A program made the position numbers and the translations under genes. 64,000 nt of DNA from contig JAHBSM010000005.1 in NCBI GenBank assembly GCA_019639115.1, forward strand, positions 186,001-250,000, in the 5' to 3' direction. The DNA comes from Acidobacteriota bacterium. GTDB lineage: Bacteria > Acidobacteriota > Blastocatellia > Pyrinomonadales > Pyrinomonadaceae. Positions 44,870 through 54,663 of this stretch are shown here, one piece after another. A model generated the notes under the pieces. It made no database searches, was not told the origin of the DNA, and saw only the letters and a list, made by a program, of their open reading frames with translations. Each line of letters begins with the position of its first letter. Positions within the stretch are counted from its first letter, which is position 1.

Positions 44870-46049
44870 ATGAGTCGAGCTCGGCTTTCGCCGCGGCAAA
44901 AGCTTCGACCGCGAAATCCAGATCTTCCTTCGAATGTGCCGCGGAGACTTGCGTTCGAATTCGAGCCTTCCCTTTCGGCACGACGGGAAAAGAGAACGGG
45001 ATCACATAAACGCCTTTTTCGAGCAGCTTCTCGGCCATCTTCACCGCAGGTTCCGCTTCGCCAAACATAACGGGGACGATCGGGTGCTCACCGGGCAATA
45101 CCTCAAGGCCTATGGATGTGATCTTCTCACGGAAGTATCGGGTGTTGACCATCAGTTTGTCGCGCAGTTCCGTCGAAGCCGTCAACAGATCGATAGCGGC
45201 GATCGACGCGGCAACGATCGGCGGAGCGACCGAATTAGAGAACAGATACGGACGGGAGCGCTGCCTTAGCAGTTCGATCATCTCCTTTTTGCCACTCGTA
45301 TATCCTCCGCTGGCTCCGCCGAGGGCTTTGCCGAGAGTTCCGGTGATGACGTCGACGCGGTCCATTACATTATGATGTTCATGAACGCCGCGGCCGGTTT
45401 TACCCATGAATCCTACGGCGTGCGAATCATCGACCATCACGAGAGCATTATGCTTTTCGGCGAGGTCGCATATTTCATCGAGTTTTGCGATGTAGCCGTC
45501 CATTGAGAACACGCCGTCTGTAGCGATCATCTTGAACCGGGCCGACTTTGCTTCGTCCAGCTTCGATTCTAGGTCGGCCATGTCGCTGTTCTTGTATCTG
45601 AACCGCTGTGCCTTGCAGAGCCGGACGCCGTCGATGATGCTGGCGTGGTTGAGTTCGTCGGAAATAACGGCATCCTCTTCGCCGAGCAGCGTCTCAAACA
45701 ACCCGCCGTTGGCGTCAAAGCAGCTTGTGTAAAGTATTGTGTCCTCGGTGCCGAGGAATTCGCTGATCTTCCGTTCGAGCTCTTTGTGGATCGCCTGGGT
45801 TCCGCAGATAAACCGCACTGACGAGAGCCCGTAGCCCCATTCATCGAGGCTTTTCCTCGCCGCCTCGACGATCGCGGGATGATCTGACAGCCCAAGATAG
45901 TTGTTCGCACACATGTTCAGGACTTCCTTGCCGCCAACCTGAACCCTCGCATCTTGCGGCCCTTCAATGACGCGCTCATTCTTATAAAGCCCGGCGGCTT
46001 TAATATCTTGCATCGTCAATTCGATATGGTCTTTGAAATTGCCGTACAT
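44868..46049 (-). CDS. kbl: Glycine C-acetyltransferase (2-amino-3-ketobutyrate CoA ligase)
   Basis: This 393-residue PLP enzyme of the alpha-oxoamine synthase family has the Lys in [16 protein letters not shown], plus [19 protein letters not shown] and [10 protein letters not shown]. It splits 2-amino-3-ketobutyrate to glycine and acetyl-CoA. tdh lies immediately upstream (two bases between), making the threonine-to-glycine pathway. The pair interrupts the translation genes on the opposite strand. Start ATG 46049 is supported by GGAGATATAAGA upstream. Confidence 0.96.
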   Translation of the reverse strand: MYGNFKDHIELTMQDIKAAGLYKNERVIEGPQDARVQVGGKEVLNMCANNYLGLSDHPAIVEAARKSLDEWGYGLSSVRFICGTQAIHKELERKISEFLGTEDTILYTSCFDANGGLFETLLGEEDAVISDELNHASIIDGVRLCKAQRFRYKNSDMADLESKLDEAKSARFKMIATDGVFSMDGYIAKLDEICDLAEKHNALVMVDDSHAVGFMGKTGRGVHEHHNVMDRVDVITGTLGKALGGASGGYTSGKKEMIELLRQRSRPYLFSNSVAPPIVAASIAAIDLLTASTELRDKLMVNTRYFREKITSIGLEVLPGEHPIVPVMFGEAEPAVKMAEKLLEKGVYVIPFSFPVVPKGKARIRTQVSAAHSKEDLDFAVEAFAAAKAELDS

Positions 46050-46051
46050 TC

Positions 46052-47086
46052 TTATATCTCCTCAAAATCCAAAACGACCTTGCCGCAGTTCCCTTCTCTT
46101 ATGGCTTCGAAGCCTTTTTCGAAGTCTTTGTAGGAATAGCGGTGGGTGACAACGGGGGAGATGTCGACGCCGGCGTCGAGGAGGTTGGACATTTGGTACC
46201 AGGTTTCGTACATCTGGCGGCCGTAGATGCCTTTGATGGTGATCATGTTAAAGATGACGGTCTTCCAGTCGATGGGAAACTGTTCACTGGGAATGCCGAG
46301 GAAGGCGATCTTGCCGCCGTGGAACATATTCGCGAGCATATCTTTGAATGCGACGGGAACGCCGGACATCTCCATACCAACGTCGAAACCTTCTTTCATT
46401 CCGAGCTCTTTTTGGACGTCTTTGATCGAGGTCTTGCTGACATCGACGGCACGGGTGACGTGGCCCATTTTCTCCGCGAGCTCTAGGCGGAACGGATTTA
46501 CGTCGGTTATCACGATGTTGCGGGCTCCGGCGTGTTTGGCGACCGCGGCTGCCATTATACCGATAGGTCCGGCTCCGGTGATCAGCACGTCCTCGCCGAA
46601 AACTTCGAACTCAAGTGCCGTGTGGACGGCGTTGCCGAACGGGTCAAAGATCGCCGCTACGTCGAGGTCAACGTCAGGTTTGTGCTTCCAAATGTTCGTG
46701 TGCGGTACGGCGATGAACTCTGCAAATCCGCCGTTCGTGTTCACGCCGACGCCGCGTGTGTTCGCGCAGAGGGCACGCTTGCCTGCCATGCAGTTTCGGC
46801 AGCGTCCACAAACGAGATGGCCTTCTACGCTGACGATATCGCCGGACTTGAAATCAACGACATTCGAACCGACATCGACGATCTCGCCGACGAACTCGTG
46901 GCCGATGGTGGTCGGTATCTTGATCGTCTCCTGCGCCCACGCGTCCCAATTGTAAATATGCAGGTCGGTGCCGCATATACCGCCGCGCTTGACGCGGATC
47001 ATCACGTCGTTGATTCCCATTTCGGGCTCAGGCACGTCTTCGATCCACAGGCCCGGCTCGGCTTTGCTCTTTACTATCGCTTTCAT
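46052..47086 (-). CDS. tdh: L-threonine 3-dehydrogenase
   Basis: The ATG at 47086 ([17 protein letters not shown]) matches the family start, giving 344 residues. The zinc-containing MDR fold shows catalytic Cys in [11 protein letters not shown], His in GHEFVGE, and structural-zinc Cys residues in [15 protein letters not shown]. The NAD loop is [10 protein letters not shown]. It oxidises threonine to 2-amino-3-ketobutyrate for Kbl. The shine-dalgarno signal is poor. The gene start faces pheS, with 134 bases between. Confidence 0.96.
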   Translation of the reverse strand: MKAIVKSKAEPGLWIEDVPEPEMGINDVMIRVKRGGICGTDLHIYNWDAWAQETIKIPTTIGHEFVGEIVDVGSNVVDFKSGDIVSVEGHLVCGRCRNCMAGKRALCANTRGVGVNTNGGFAEFIAVPHTNIWKHKPDVDLDVAAIFDPFGNAVHTALEFEVFGEDVLITGAGPIGIMAAAVAKHAGARNIVITDVNPFRLELAEKMGHVTRAVDVSKTSIKDVQKELGMKEGFDVGMEMSGVPVAFKDMLANMFHGGKIAFLGIPSEQFPIDWKTVIFNMITIKGIYGRQMYETWYQMSNLLDAGVDISPVVTHRYSYKDFEKGFEAIREGNCGKVVLDFEEI

Positions 47087-47220
47087 AATCGAGGATTTTA
47101 GCAAACAGTGCGGGAATTTAGCCACGAACGAACGAATGGTTGAGATTATTCGTTAATTCGCGGCCTATATTCCCAGGCTTTGTGGTCAATAAAGGCCTAA
47201 ATCGTGTATTCTTTGACTTT

Positions 47221-48312
47221 ATGGCTATTGACACGACCCCGATCCAGGCAGTAAAGGACAAATTCGACCAAGACATCGGACGGCTCGACGTTGCGTCAGT
47301 CGAAGCGGCGTCATTACCCGAAGCGACGGAATTGCTCGCTCAGGCCAATGAGCTGAAGATCCGATACACGGGCAAGAGGTCGGAGCTCGCCGGATTGATG
47401 AAAATGGTCGGAGCACAGGCTCCTGAGGACCGAGCGGCTTTCGGACAGGCAATTCAGGCAGTTGACAGAGAGATCTCAGGCGTTCTGACTGATACGATCG
47501 AGCAGATCGAGAGTCGCATCACGTCGATCAAGATCGAGGCAGAACGCGTCGATGTGACCATCCCCGGCCGGAGGCCGCGCACCGGTCATCTACATCCGAT
47601 CACGATACTTCGTCAACGCATCGAAGATATCTTTGTCTCAATGGGATACGCGATAGAAGACGATCGCGAGATAGAGACCGACTATTATAATTTTGACGCG
47701 CTGAACATCCCCGAGGGCCATCCCGCTCGAGAATCGCAGGATACGTTCTATACAACCGACGGATTTGCTCTGCGTTCGCAGACGTCCACCGTCCAGATCC
47801 GTGCGATGGAACGACGCGGCGTGCCGATCCGTATCATTGCTCCCGGCAAGGTCTATCGCCGCGACACGCCGGACATGACGCATGTGCCGATGTTTCACCA
47901 GGTCGAGGGATTGTGCGTCGATCGGGGCATTACGATGGCGCACCTTAAAGGAACTGTAACGGAATGGCTGAAAAGATTGTTCGGCGACGATACCGTCACG
48001 CGGTTTCGCCCGTCGTACTTCCCTTTCACGGAGCCATCGGCGGAGTTCGATTTTTCGTGTTTCGTTTGTCACGGATCGGGCACATCGAACGGCGAACGCT
48101 GCCGCCCGTGCAAAGGTTCCGGCTGGATCGAGCTCGGCGGATCAGGGATGGTCCATCCGAATGTATTGCGTGCCGTCGGCGTTGACCCGTCGGTCTATTC
48201 AGGCTTCGCATTTGGCTTCGGACTCGAACGAATGGCCGCAATGACGTTCAATATCGATGACATCAGGCATATGTTCGAGAACGACGTAAGATTTTTGGAA
48301 CAGTTCAGATAA
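47221..48312 (+). CDS. pheS: Phenylalanyl-tRNA synthetase alpha subunit
   Basis: The frame is open from 47140, but ATG 47221 gives a normal 363-residue protein. An N-terminal coiled coil (about 1-90) is followed by the class II core: RTGHLHPI, the [11 protein letters not shown] motif, RTQTS-like [20 protein letters not shown] and [10 protein letters not shown]. Cys residues ([11 protein letters not shown] and CRPCKGSG) form a zinc-finger-like insertion typical of many PheS proteins. With PheT it charges tRNA-Phe. No Phe-rich leader frame was found in the 134 bases upstream. Confidence 0.95.
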   Translation: MAIDTTPIQAVKDKFDQDIGRLDVASVEAASLPEATELLAQANELKIRYTGKRSELAGLMKMVGAQAPEDRAAFGQAIQAVDREISGVLTDTIEQIESRITSIKIEAERVDVTIPGRRPRTGHLHPITILRQRIEDIFVSMGYAIEDDREIETDYYNFDALNIPEGHPARESQDTFYTTDGFALRSQTSTVQIRAMERRGVPIRIIAPGKVYRRDTPDMTHVPMFHQVEGLCVDRGITMAHLKGTVTEWLKRLFGDDTVTRFRPSYFPFTEPSAEFDFSCFVCHGSGTSNGERCRPCKGSGWIELGGSGMVHPNVLRAVGVDPSVYSGFAFGFGLERMAAMTFNIDDIRHMFENDVRFLEQFR

Positions 48313-48327
48313 TCGATCACTTCCTAC

Positions 48328-50418
48328 ATGAACATTAGTTACAACTGGCTAAAAGAGATAGTCGATATAGAACTTTCGCCGGAAGAAACGGCGAAGGCAT
48401 TGACGCGCGTCGGATTGGCGGTGGAGGGTATCCACGGACACAAGGGCGACCACGTTCTCGATATCGACATCACGTCAAACAGATCGGATTGCCTTTCGCA
48501 TCTCGGTATCGCACGTGAACTCGGAGCCGCAACCGGACGGCCGCTCATTTCGCGAACTGGATCGGCTGCGACCGTGCCGCTGCCGTCAGTGCTTGCGGGC
48601 GATACGGTTCGGATCGAAGCCCCCGATCTTTGCCACCGGTTCACGGCTCGTTTGATCCGAAACGTTTCGATCGGCCCTTCGCCGTCGTGGCTTGTCGATC
48701 GGCTCGAATCATTGGGAGAGCGTTCGATCAACAATGTCGCAGACATTACCAACTATGTAATGCTCGAACTTGGCCAGCCGATGCACGCATTCGACCTCGA
48801 TAAGCTTCAAGGCCAACGGATAGTCGTCCGTCCGGCCCGGCCCGGCGAGTCGATCAAAACGTTGGATGAAGTTGACCGCGAGCTTGACGAGTCCATTCTA
48901 GCCGTATGCGACACGGAGAAGCCGGTCGCGATCGCAGGCATAATGGGCGGCTTCGACAGCGGCATTACTGCCGAGACGCGAAATGTTCTGCTCGAGGTCG
49001 CATATTTCGACCGAGACTCGATAAGGGCTGCATCGAGGAAACTTAAGCTCTCAACAGAAGCAAGTTACAGATTTGAGCGAGGCGTTGACATACTAAATGT
49101 CGTCACCGCGTCCGAACGGGCCGCGCAATTGATCTGCGACCTAGCCGGAGGCGAGGAGGCCGAATTTCTCGATATGTTCCCGAGGGCCTACATGCCACCG
49201 GAGGTGCGGTCTGCCAACATTTCCGCTGCTACTCAACGACTCAGCGGAGTACAGGTATCATCCGAACGCTGCGATGTCCTATTGGCCTCGATCGGTGTCG
49301 AAAGGACGGAAAGTAACGACGCGGCAATTTATTCGCCGCCGTCGTGGCGCCATGACATCGCGATCGAAGAGGACCTCGTCGAAGAGATCGTTAGACTCAA
49401 CGGCTATGAGAACATAGAGTCGGTATTGCCGCCTGCATTCGGAGCGGGAGAGCATCTGAGGTCGGAGACGATCCTGAGGCGTGTTCGGTCGGTGCTGGAG
49501 GGATTCGGATTCTCCGAGGCCATTACATACAGCTTCATCGACGAAAAGTATGACAGTAGATTTCAGCCGCTGCCGAGTGTTCTGCCGATCTCGGATCTGC
49601 CGGAGCCGGAGCGTCTTGTAACCTTGCGCGACTCTGTCATAGAGGGTGCGGTACGAATGCGGCCAACACTTTTGCCGGGCCTTTTGGAGGCAGTTCGCCA
49701 CAATTTCAATCAAAGCGAACGCAATATTTTGTTATTCGAGAGCGGAAAAGCATTCGCGAAAGCTGACACACCAGGCGAAGCTCCGGCAGAGAGGTTGCTG
49801 TTGAGTTTCGTGATGACTGGGTCGATGCCGCTTGAGGGCCGAGCGTCGCTGGGCCGCGCATATGACCTCTACGACGCGATCGGGATCGCGGAAGCCGTAC
49901 TCGAGGCCGCAGGTGTTACCGGCTGCATTTTCAGGCCGGTGGAGTTAGTCCATCTTCGGTCGGGCCGGGCGGCAAAGATCGCCAAAGACGGAGTCGAGAT
50001 CGGCTCGGTCGGGCAGCTGGCGGACGCGCTGGCCGATGAGTCGAAGTTCCGCCAACCGGTCTTTGTCTGCGAGATAGATCTTGACGGCCTGATATCGCGC
50101 GAGAATTCACCGCCTGCGTATCGGCCGCTGCCGCGATTCCCGTCGGTAGTTCGCGACGTATCATTTGTGGTGAAACGTCAACAGCGCTACGCGGATATCG
50201 AGGCGGCCGCAAAAATGGCCGGACAGGCTATCTGCCGCTCCGTGAAGTTTGTTGATGATTTCGTCGGTTCAGGCTTGGCTGAGGACGAGCGGTCGCTGAC
50301 GGTGCGATTCGAATACAGGTCGGACGACCGGACCTTAACTGAAGACGAAGTTGAAGTGATACATCAAGCAGTGCTTGCATCGATCATTCAGAATGCCCAA
50401 GTTACAATGCGAATGTAG
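48328..50418 (+). CDS. pheT: Phenylalanyl-tRNA synthetase beta subunit, lacking the EMAP-like tRNA-binding insert
   Basis: This 696-residue subunit starts [18 protein letters not shown] and runs directly from [27 protein letters not shown] into B3/B4. The usual ~110-residue tRNA_bind (EMAP-like) domain between residues 40 and 150 is absent. B3/B4 (editing) and B5 regions, then the C-terminal FDX-ACB anticodon domain (about 600-696, [14 protein letters not shown]) are present. The common bacterial length is near 790-800. Fifteen bases separate it from pheS. Confidence 0.93.
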   Translation: MNISYNWLKEIVDIELSPEETAKALTRVGLAVEGIHGHKGDHVLDIDITSNRSDCLSHLGIARELGAATGRPLISRTGSAATVPLPSVLAGDTVRIEAPDLCHRFTARLIRNVSIGPSPSWLVDRLESLGERSINNVADITNYVMLELGQPMHAFDLDKLQGQRIVVRPARPGESIKTLDEVDRELDESILAVCDTEKPVAIAGIMGGFDSGITAETRNVLLEVAYFDRDSIRAASRKLKLSTEASYRFERGVDILNVVTASERAAQLICDLAGGEEAEFLDMFPRAYMPPEVRSANISAATQRLSGVQVSSERCDVLLASIGVERTESNDAAIYSPPSWRHDIAIEEDLVEEIVRLNGYENIESVLPPAFGAGEHLRSETILRRVRSVLEGFGFSEAITYSFIDEKYDSRFQPLPSVLPISDLPEPERLVTLRDSVIEGAVRMRPTLLPGLLEAVRHNFNQSERNILLFESGKAFAKADTPGEAPAERLLLSFVMTGSMPLEGRASLGRAYDLYDAIGIAEAVLEAAGVTGCIFRPVELVHLRSGRAAKIAKDGVEIGSVGQLADALADESKFRQPVFVCEIDLDGLISRENSPPAYRPLPRFPSVVRDVSFVVKRQQRYADIEAAAKMAGQAICRSVKFVDDFVGSGLAEDERSLTVRFEYRSDDRTLTEDEVEVIHQAVLASIIQNAQVTMRM

Positions 50419-50508
50419 CATTTGTTTAGACGTTACTTGATGTTAATGAACAAACTGAGCATAATGTTTTCCACAGTCGATAATATTAACTGACCGGAGA
50501 CGACAATA

Positions 50509-50787
50509 ATGAACGGCCTTGCAGGCATGGAGAAGTTCTCCTCTCTCGAAGACAAGATCTACTTGACGATCGAGGTAGTAAAAAAGCTGCGCGAAGAGAA
50601 CGAGGCATTGACGAAAGAGGTGGCCGCACTAAAGCGTGAATTGTCCGTGGCGAGCGGACCTGCTGAGCCCGACGAACGACTGTCTGCTCTGGTTGCCGAG
50701 CGAGAGGTCATATTGGAGAAGGTCGAAGCGATGCTCGACGCGTTGGTTCAGATAGAACCGTCGATCTCGACGGCAGCGGGGGTGTGA
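50509..50787 (+). CDS. Small coiled-coil protein, upstream of zapA
   Basis: This 92-residue, Glu/Leu/Lys-rich protein is predicted to be mostly helical with heptads (about residues 15-80: EDKIYLTIEVVKKLREENEA). GGAGAC lies eight bases upstream. It precedes zapA by seven bases, suggesting a ZapB-like or other Z-ring partner; the sequence is too simple to prove it. I found no other signature. Confidence 0.65.
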   Translation: MNGLAGMEKFSSLEDKIYLTIEVVKKLREENEALTKEVAALKRELSVASGPAEPDERLSALVAEREVILEKVEAMLDALVQIEPSISTAAGV

Positions 50788-50794
50788 TGCGGTT

Positions 50795-51130
50795 ATGAAT
50801 GAGAACGAGAACAGCGCGGGCTCTGTACGGGTCGAGATCTACAATCAGACCTACAGTATCCGATCGGACGGCGATAATAACTACATCAACGACCTTTCGC
50901 AATATGTAGATGGCAAGATGCGCGAGATCTCGTCGGGCACTCACACTGTCGATTCCCTCAAAGTAGCTATCCTCGCCGCGCTTCACATTGCGGATGAACT
51001 ACACCAGGCAAAGTACGAGCTTGCTCAAGTGGACATGAATCTTGGCCAGCGAAGTTCCGAATGCAGCGAGCGGCTGGATCGTGTACTGAAAAGCGGCGAG
51101 ACCCCACCTTACGAATCGCTTAACACCTGA
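50795..51130 (+). CDS. zapA: Cell division protein ZapA
   Basis: This 111-residue protein has the ZapA pattern VRVEIYNQTYSIRSDGDNNYINDLSQYVDGKMREIS followed by helical ILAALHIADELHQAKYEL. ZapA bundles FtsZ. It directly follows the coiled-coil gene in a likely two-gene unit. A probable 6S RNA lies downstream, an arrangement common in many bacteria. Confidence 0.93.
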   Translation: MNENENSAGSVRVEIYNQTYSIRSDGDNNYINDLSQYVDGKMREISSGTHTVDSLKVAILAALHIADELHQAKYELAQVDMNLGQRSSECSERLDRVLKSGETPPYESLNT

Positions 51131-51183
51131 GCATCCATCGATGTCTCTGCCGGCCGGCGGCTGTGCTAAACTGTTTACGGCGA

Positions 51184-51352
51184 GTGAGACGTCTTGGGTG
51201 CACGTCACCGGACGACATTTAATTGAGCCAACATATGAATGCCGGGAGGCTAATGCCGTGAACAGTGCGGCTTCTCAAGGGGAGTTTCGCCGGAGTTCTC
51301 GGCTCTGATCTTACAGCGATGTGGGAAAAGGCCACCCACCTGTCTAAATACA
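51184..51352 (+). ncRNA. ssrS: Probable 6S RNA
   Basis: The region downstream of zapA folds by eye into one long interrupted rod. Pairs from outside in are AGAC/GTCT, GGGTG/CACCC, ACAT/ATGT, GAGCC/GGCTC, then an asymmetric bubble (about 14 and 24 bases), then GGGAGGC/GCTTCTC, and CCG/CGG. This layout, length and place downstream of zapA match 6S RNA, which binds the housekeeping RNA polymerase. A possible -10 (GCTAAACTG, about 51164-51172) lies upstream. A short CCTGT/ACAGG hairpin ends it near 51339-51355. Ends are approximate. No strict sequence signature was found. Confidence 0.55.
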
Positions 51353-51387
51353 GGTTCAATTCATACGTTCGAACGGCACCCCGGTGC

Positions 51388-52173
51388 TCATTCGCCTTTA
51401 CCGCTTAATTCCCTTTCCAATTCAGCGCGAATGTCTGCTTTCAGCCGTGCTTCTTCGAGGGCAAGCGGGAGCTGCTCCGATCGAGAGTTCAGCTTTTTCA
51501 ACGCCAACTCCGAATCCGCTATGCTCGTTCCGCGGGCCGACGATGCCTCGATCATCTGCATTCTGCTCTCTGCCTCGAGGAGTATCGATCGGGCGTCCGA
51601 ATTTAGTTCTGATATCTTTGTGAGGTCGCGTTCGAGTTCCGCCTTGAACTCGGCACTTCTCTCATTTGCAAGCGAGGTTATCTTGTTCAGTCTGCGTTTC
51701 ATCAGTTGCTGTTCCCGGCGGGTCGAGGCAATGATCCGCGTCGCGGTCAGGCGGGTTGCCAGCGTCTCTCGGTAGGCATCCAGCAGGAGCGGGTCCCCTG
51801 ATGAGAGCTGAGCGAGTGCGCGCCGTTCTGCGGGCTTGATCTCCTTTTTGAACCACTCGATCTCCTCGGCCTTTATCCCGTCAGCGGCGATCAATTCCCG
51901 CATCTGCTTTGCCCATTCGGTATGTCGATATGCAAAAAAAGCCGATAGGATCAGTCCCGCCACCAACCCGATCGCACCTAGAATGACGCCGAGGAAGAAG
52001 AATGTCGCCGCGATAGCCGGCGTCGCCCCAAACAGAAGCGTCAACAGTGATCCAATTCCGAACGGTACGCCGCCCAGCGTCACCGGCGCAGCGACCGCAG
52101 CGATCTTCAATCGACGCCCTTTGCGTGTCGTCGATTCGGGGACGCCTTCAGGAGATATTCTTCCTCTAGCCAC
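51388..52173 (-). CDS. Membrane protein with coiled coil, hypothetical
   Basis: This 261-residue protein has two hydrophobic helices near residues 25-80 and a long charged coiled-coil C-terminus (about 90-260, rich in Glu/Arg/Leu). It starts at GTG 52173. I do not recognise a family. Topology suggests two helices in the membrane with the coil in the cytosol. It lies between the 6S candidate and the VWFA gene and is divergent from the latter. Confidence 0.65.
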   Translation of the reverse strand: MARGRISPEGVPESTTRKGRRLKIAAVAAPVTLGGVPFGIGSLLTLLFGATPAIAATFFFLGVILGAIGLVAGLILSAFFAYRHTEWAKQMRELIAADGIKAEEIEWFKKEIKPAERRALAQLSSGDPLLLDAYRETLATRLTATRIIASTRREQQLMKRRLNKITSLANERSAEFKAELERDLTKISELNSDARSILLEAESRMQMIEASSARGTSIADSELALKKLNSRSEQLPLALEEARLKADIRAELERELSGKGE

Positions 52174-52261
52174 GGAGATACTTTAGCCCGTCGGATTAAG
52201 AGCTACAACTCGAATACATCCAGTATTACGATTTTTTGCGATTTGTAATATCATTTCGCTA

Positions 52262-53221
52262 ATGATCGAACATCTGGCCACGCGAACCACCGTTTTGATC
52301 GCATCGGGAATTGTTGCGGCGATCTGTTTCCTTTCGACGGCGTCCTTGGCTCAGCAGCCGAAGCAAAAGGTTCGTATCGTAACCGTTCCGATCTCGATCT
52401 TTTCTAAAGAAGAACTCCGGAAAGGCTCGGTCGGAGAGATCCTGGATGCCGAGACGATCACGCTGCGCGAAAATAAGATCGAGCAGCAGATCCTCTCAAT
52501 CCGGAGTGTGGCAGATACTCCGATCTCGCTCGCCATTTTGATCCAGGAAGATCTGACGGCGAACGTCAACCTTCAGCTTCCTGAGATAGCGAAATTTATA
52601 AAAGAACTGCCGCGAGGAAGCCGAGTGATGGTCGCGTACACTCGAGCAGGCGGCATACAAGTCAATCAGCGTTTTACCGAAGATCTCGAAAAAGCGTCCA
52701 AAGCCTTGCGTGTCGTAGGCTCGACTATCAGCTCAGGCAACGGGCCATATGAGGCACTGATCGAGGTTGCCAAACGCTTCGAAGGCTTGCCGCAGGGCCG
52801 CAGGGCTGTCTTGGTGGTATCTGACGGCGTCGTCGCAAATCGCGGGGGCCTGCCCTTCTCGATAACACAATCGCCTGAGATCGATCGCGCCATCATACGA
52901 CTTCAACGAGCCAGCATCGCGACCTACGCGTTCTATTCACCGACCGCCGCGACAGAAAGAGGCAACAGCCAACTGATACTTGCCGGGCAAAGCGCCCTGG
53001 AACGGCTGGCAGATGAAACAGGCGGCAAGTCCTATTTCCAGGGAACTATCGCCCCCATTTCCTTCGAGCCGTTCTTTCGTGAGGTAAATCAAATGCTGGG
53101 TAGGCAATTTTCTCTGACCTATCTATCGACGGGCACGAAAAGTGGATTCCAGACCATCGAGGTCAAGAGCTCGAATCCCAATATCCGCATCGAACATCCC
53201 AGGGGAATCTGGCTCCGCTAG
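52262..53221 (+). CDS. VWFA-related (Acidobacterial-type) exported protein
   Basis: This 319-residue protein has a signal peptide (residues 1-30, ending SLAQ) and a VWA-like fold (about 85-290; RRAVLVVSDGVV, GKSYFQGTIAP, SLTYLSTGTKSGFQTIEV). The first metal-binding (MIDAS) DxSxS position reads IQEDLTAN, so it is degenerate. The type is characteristic of Acidobacteriota. It probably acts in binding at the envelope; target unknown. Its end overlaps the next gene by four bases (convergent). Confidence 0.85.
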   Translation: MIEHLATRTTVLIASGIVAAICFLSTASLAQQPKQKVRIVTVPISIFSKEELRKGSVGEILDAETITLRENKIEQQILSIRSVADTPISLAILIQEDLTANVNLQLPEIAKFIKELPRGSRVMVAYTRAGGIQVNQRFTEDLEKASKALRVVGSTISSGNGPYEALIEVAKRFEGLPQGRRAVLVVSDGVVANRGGLPFSITQSPEIDRAIIRLQRASIATYAFYSPTAATERGNSQLILAGQSALERLADETGGKSYFQGTIAPISFEPFFREVNQMLGRQFSLTYLSTGTKSGFQTIEVKSSNPNIRIEHPRGIWLR

Positions 53222-53688
53222 CGAACCTGGCGAAGGCACGACGGGCAGATCGACAGGTTCTCTTTTATCAGCAGTCCGATCCAGAAAAGCGGAAAAAAGA
53301 ATACAAGTAGAAGTGCGAATGTTATCCAGCCGGCGGTCGAGATCTTTCGCTCGATCCGAGGCAGGAAATGGCTGCCGCAATAAGGACATCTATAACTAGC
53401 CTGCGCGTTCCATGTTCCGGGCCGAACCGGATGCGCGGCCACTCCGTTGTCGTGCGGGCCAACGAACGCTCCCGTCCGTTCCGGCTCTATTGCAGATGTT
53501 CTCCCCATCAGGCCCGACGGCCGGGGCTCTGACTGGGTTTGATATTCATCTGTTTTCCACGCATACGGGCGATGCTGCGCAGGATCTGGGTTCGCGGCTG
53601 CTGACGTAAATCGAGTCCCGCAAAAGCGACAGAAGATATTCCCCGCTTCATTTGTATTTCCGCAATTTTGACAGATCGTATAGGTCAT
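53218..53688 (-). CDS. Double zinc-ribbon protein with LITAF-like C-terminus
   Basis: This 156-residue protein has a first zinc ribbon (residues about 6-24: CQNCG..CRFCG), a disordered Pro/Arg/Glu linker, and a LITAF-like C-terminus. In that part RCPYCGSHFLP, then a hydrophobic stretch of about 20 residues, then CPSCLRQV form a zinc knuckle with an in-plane membrane helix. Such proteins attach to membranes on the cytosolic face. It is convergent with the VWFA gene; partner unknown. The upstream neighbour on the same strand is the Gfo/Idh/MocA gene, 3 bases away. Confidence 0.75.
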   Translation of the reverse strand: MTYTICQNCGNTNEAGNIFCRFCGTRFTSAAANPDPAQHRPYAWKTDEYQTQSEPRPSGLMGRTSAIEPERTGAFVGPHDNGVAAHPVRPGTWNAQASYRCPYCGSHFLPRIERKISTAGWITFALLLVFFFPLFWIGLLIKENLSICPSCLRQVR

Positions 53689-53691
53689 CGC

Positions 53692-54663
53692 TCAGAATCT
53701 GATCTTCTCGCCGGTCCGTATCGCTGAATAGACGCTTTCGACCAATTCGACCGACTTAAAGCCGTCATGGGCTGTCACTAGCGGTGGGTGTGAATCGATT
53801 ACGGCCGAGAGGAATTCGTCGTCTTCGGTCGAATAGCCCCATCGCTCTTCCTTCTCGACCATGTGATAAGCGTAGGTCTCGAAATTCGCGTCCGTACCCC
53901 GCGAGTCAAAAAGCCGTTCCATCTCCTCTGTAATGATCGTCCGGTGATGACAAAACACCTCTATGCGCTCGAATGGAAAATGCCAACTTGCGTCCGATGA
54001 CGATGCGAACGTGCAGTGAAACCCGCTTCGGAATTTGAAAATGACGGAGAACTCGTCAAGTTCGGGGTACTCATGCTGTGACCCATATGCGACAAGCTCC
54101 TCGATCTCACCGAACTGGAACCGCATCATATCGAAAAGATGGATCGTCGTTTCATAAAGAAAGCCGCCGGTCACCTCAACATCGCCGGTCCAACTTGGAT
54201 TCAAAAGCTCACCGCGGTTCATTTTGATGTGGGCGGAGTGCGGCTTATCTTCATCGATCAACGACCTTAGCTTTTGATACACATTCGCAAAACGCCGATT
54301 GTGCCCGACTTGAAACACCCTGCCGGACCGATCAGCGGCGTCCCGAAGTGTCGCCGCATCCTCGATCCCGATGGCGAACGGCTTCTCGCAAAAGACATGC
54401 CGGCCCGCATCAAGTGCCGCGAGGGCGATCTCCTTATGTGTCCGGTTCGGCGTACAGACAAGCACGGCGTCACAATTCTCCAGCAGCTCCTCACGGCTTC
54501 GACAGACGCGCCCGCCAATGCTCTTTGCCGCGAGCTCAGCTCGCTCAGGAATGATGTCAAATAACGCCGAAATCTCTGCTCTTGGGTTGCGAGCATATAT
54601 GCGGCCGTGGACATTCCCGATATAACCGGTTCCGATGATTCCGATCCGTACTTTGTCCATCAT
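53692..54663 (-). CDS. Gfo/Idh/MocA-family oxidoreductase
   Basis: This 323-residue protein has the N-terminal NAD(P) fold (GIIGTGYIGNVHGRIYA, ~residues 7-23), AVLVCTPNRTHKEIALAAL, the EKPFAI catalytic-Lys motif and a C-terminal beta-sheet domain. It likely oxidises a sugar, inositol-like or amino-sugar substrate. The start directly abuts the stop of the sugar isomerase gene, so the two are translationally linked and likely act on the same carbohydrate. Confidence 0.92.
   Translation of the reverse strand: MMDKVRIGIIGTGYIGNVHGRIYARNPRAEISALFDIIPERAELAAKSIGGRVCRSREELLENCDAVLVCTPNRTHKEIALAALDAGRHVFCEKPFAIGIEDAATLRDAADRSGRVFQVGHNRRFANVYQKLRSLIDEDKPHSAHIKMNRGELLNPSWTGDVEVTGGFLYETTIHLFDMMRFQFGEIEELVAYGSQHEYPELDEFSVIFKFRSGFHCTFASSSDASWHFPFERIEVFCHHRTIITEEMERLFDSRGTDANFETYAYHMVEKEERWGYSTEDDEFLSAVIDSHPPLVTAHDGFKSVELVESVYSAIRTGEKIRF

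Noticed and set aside
46227-46955. Forward-strand 242-codon frame inside tdh
   Set aside because: It lies antisense to a well-conserved threonine dehydrogenase gene, and its translation is Pro/Ser/Thr-rich like other shadows.
47087-47220. Phe-rich leader peptide before pheS
   Set aside because: The only short frame there reads MVEIIR, with no Phe codons.
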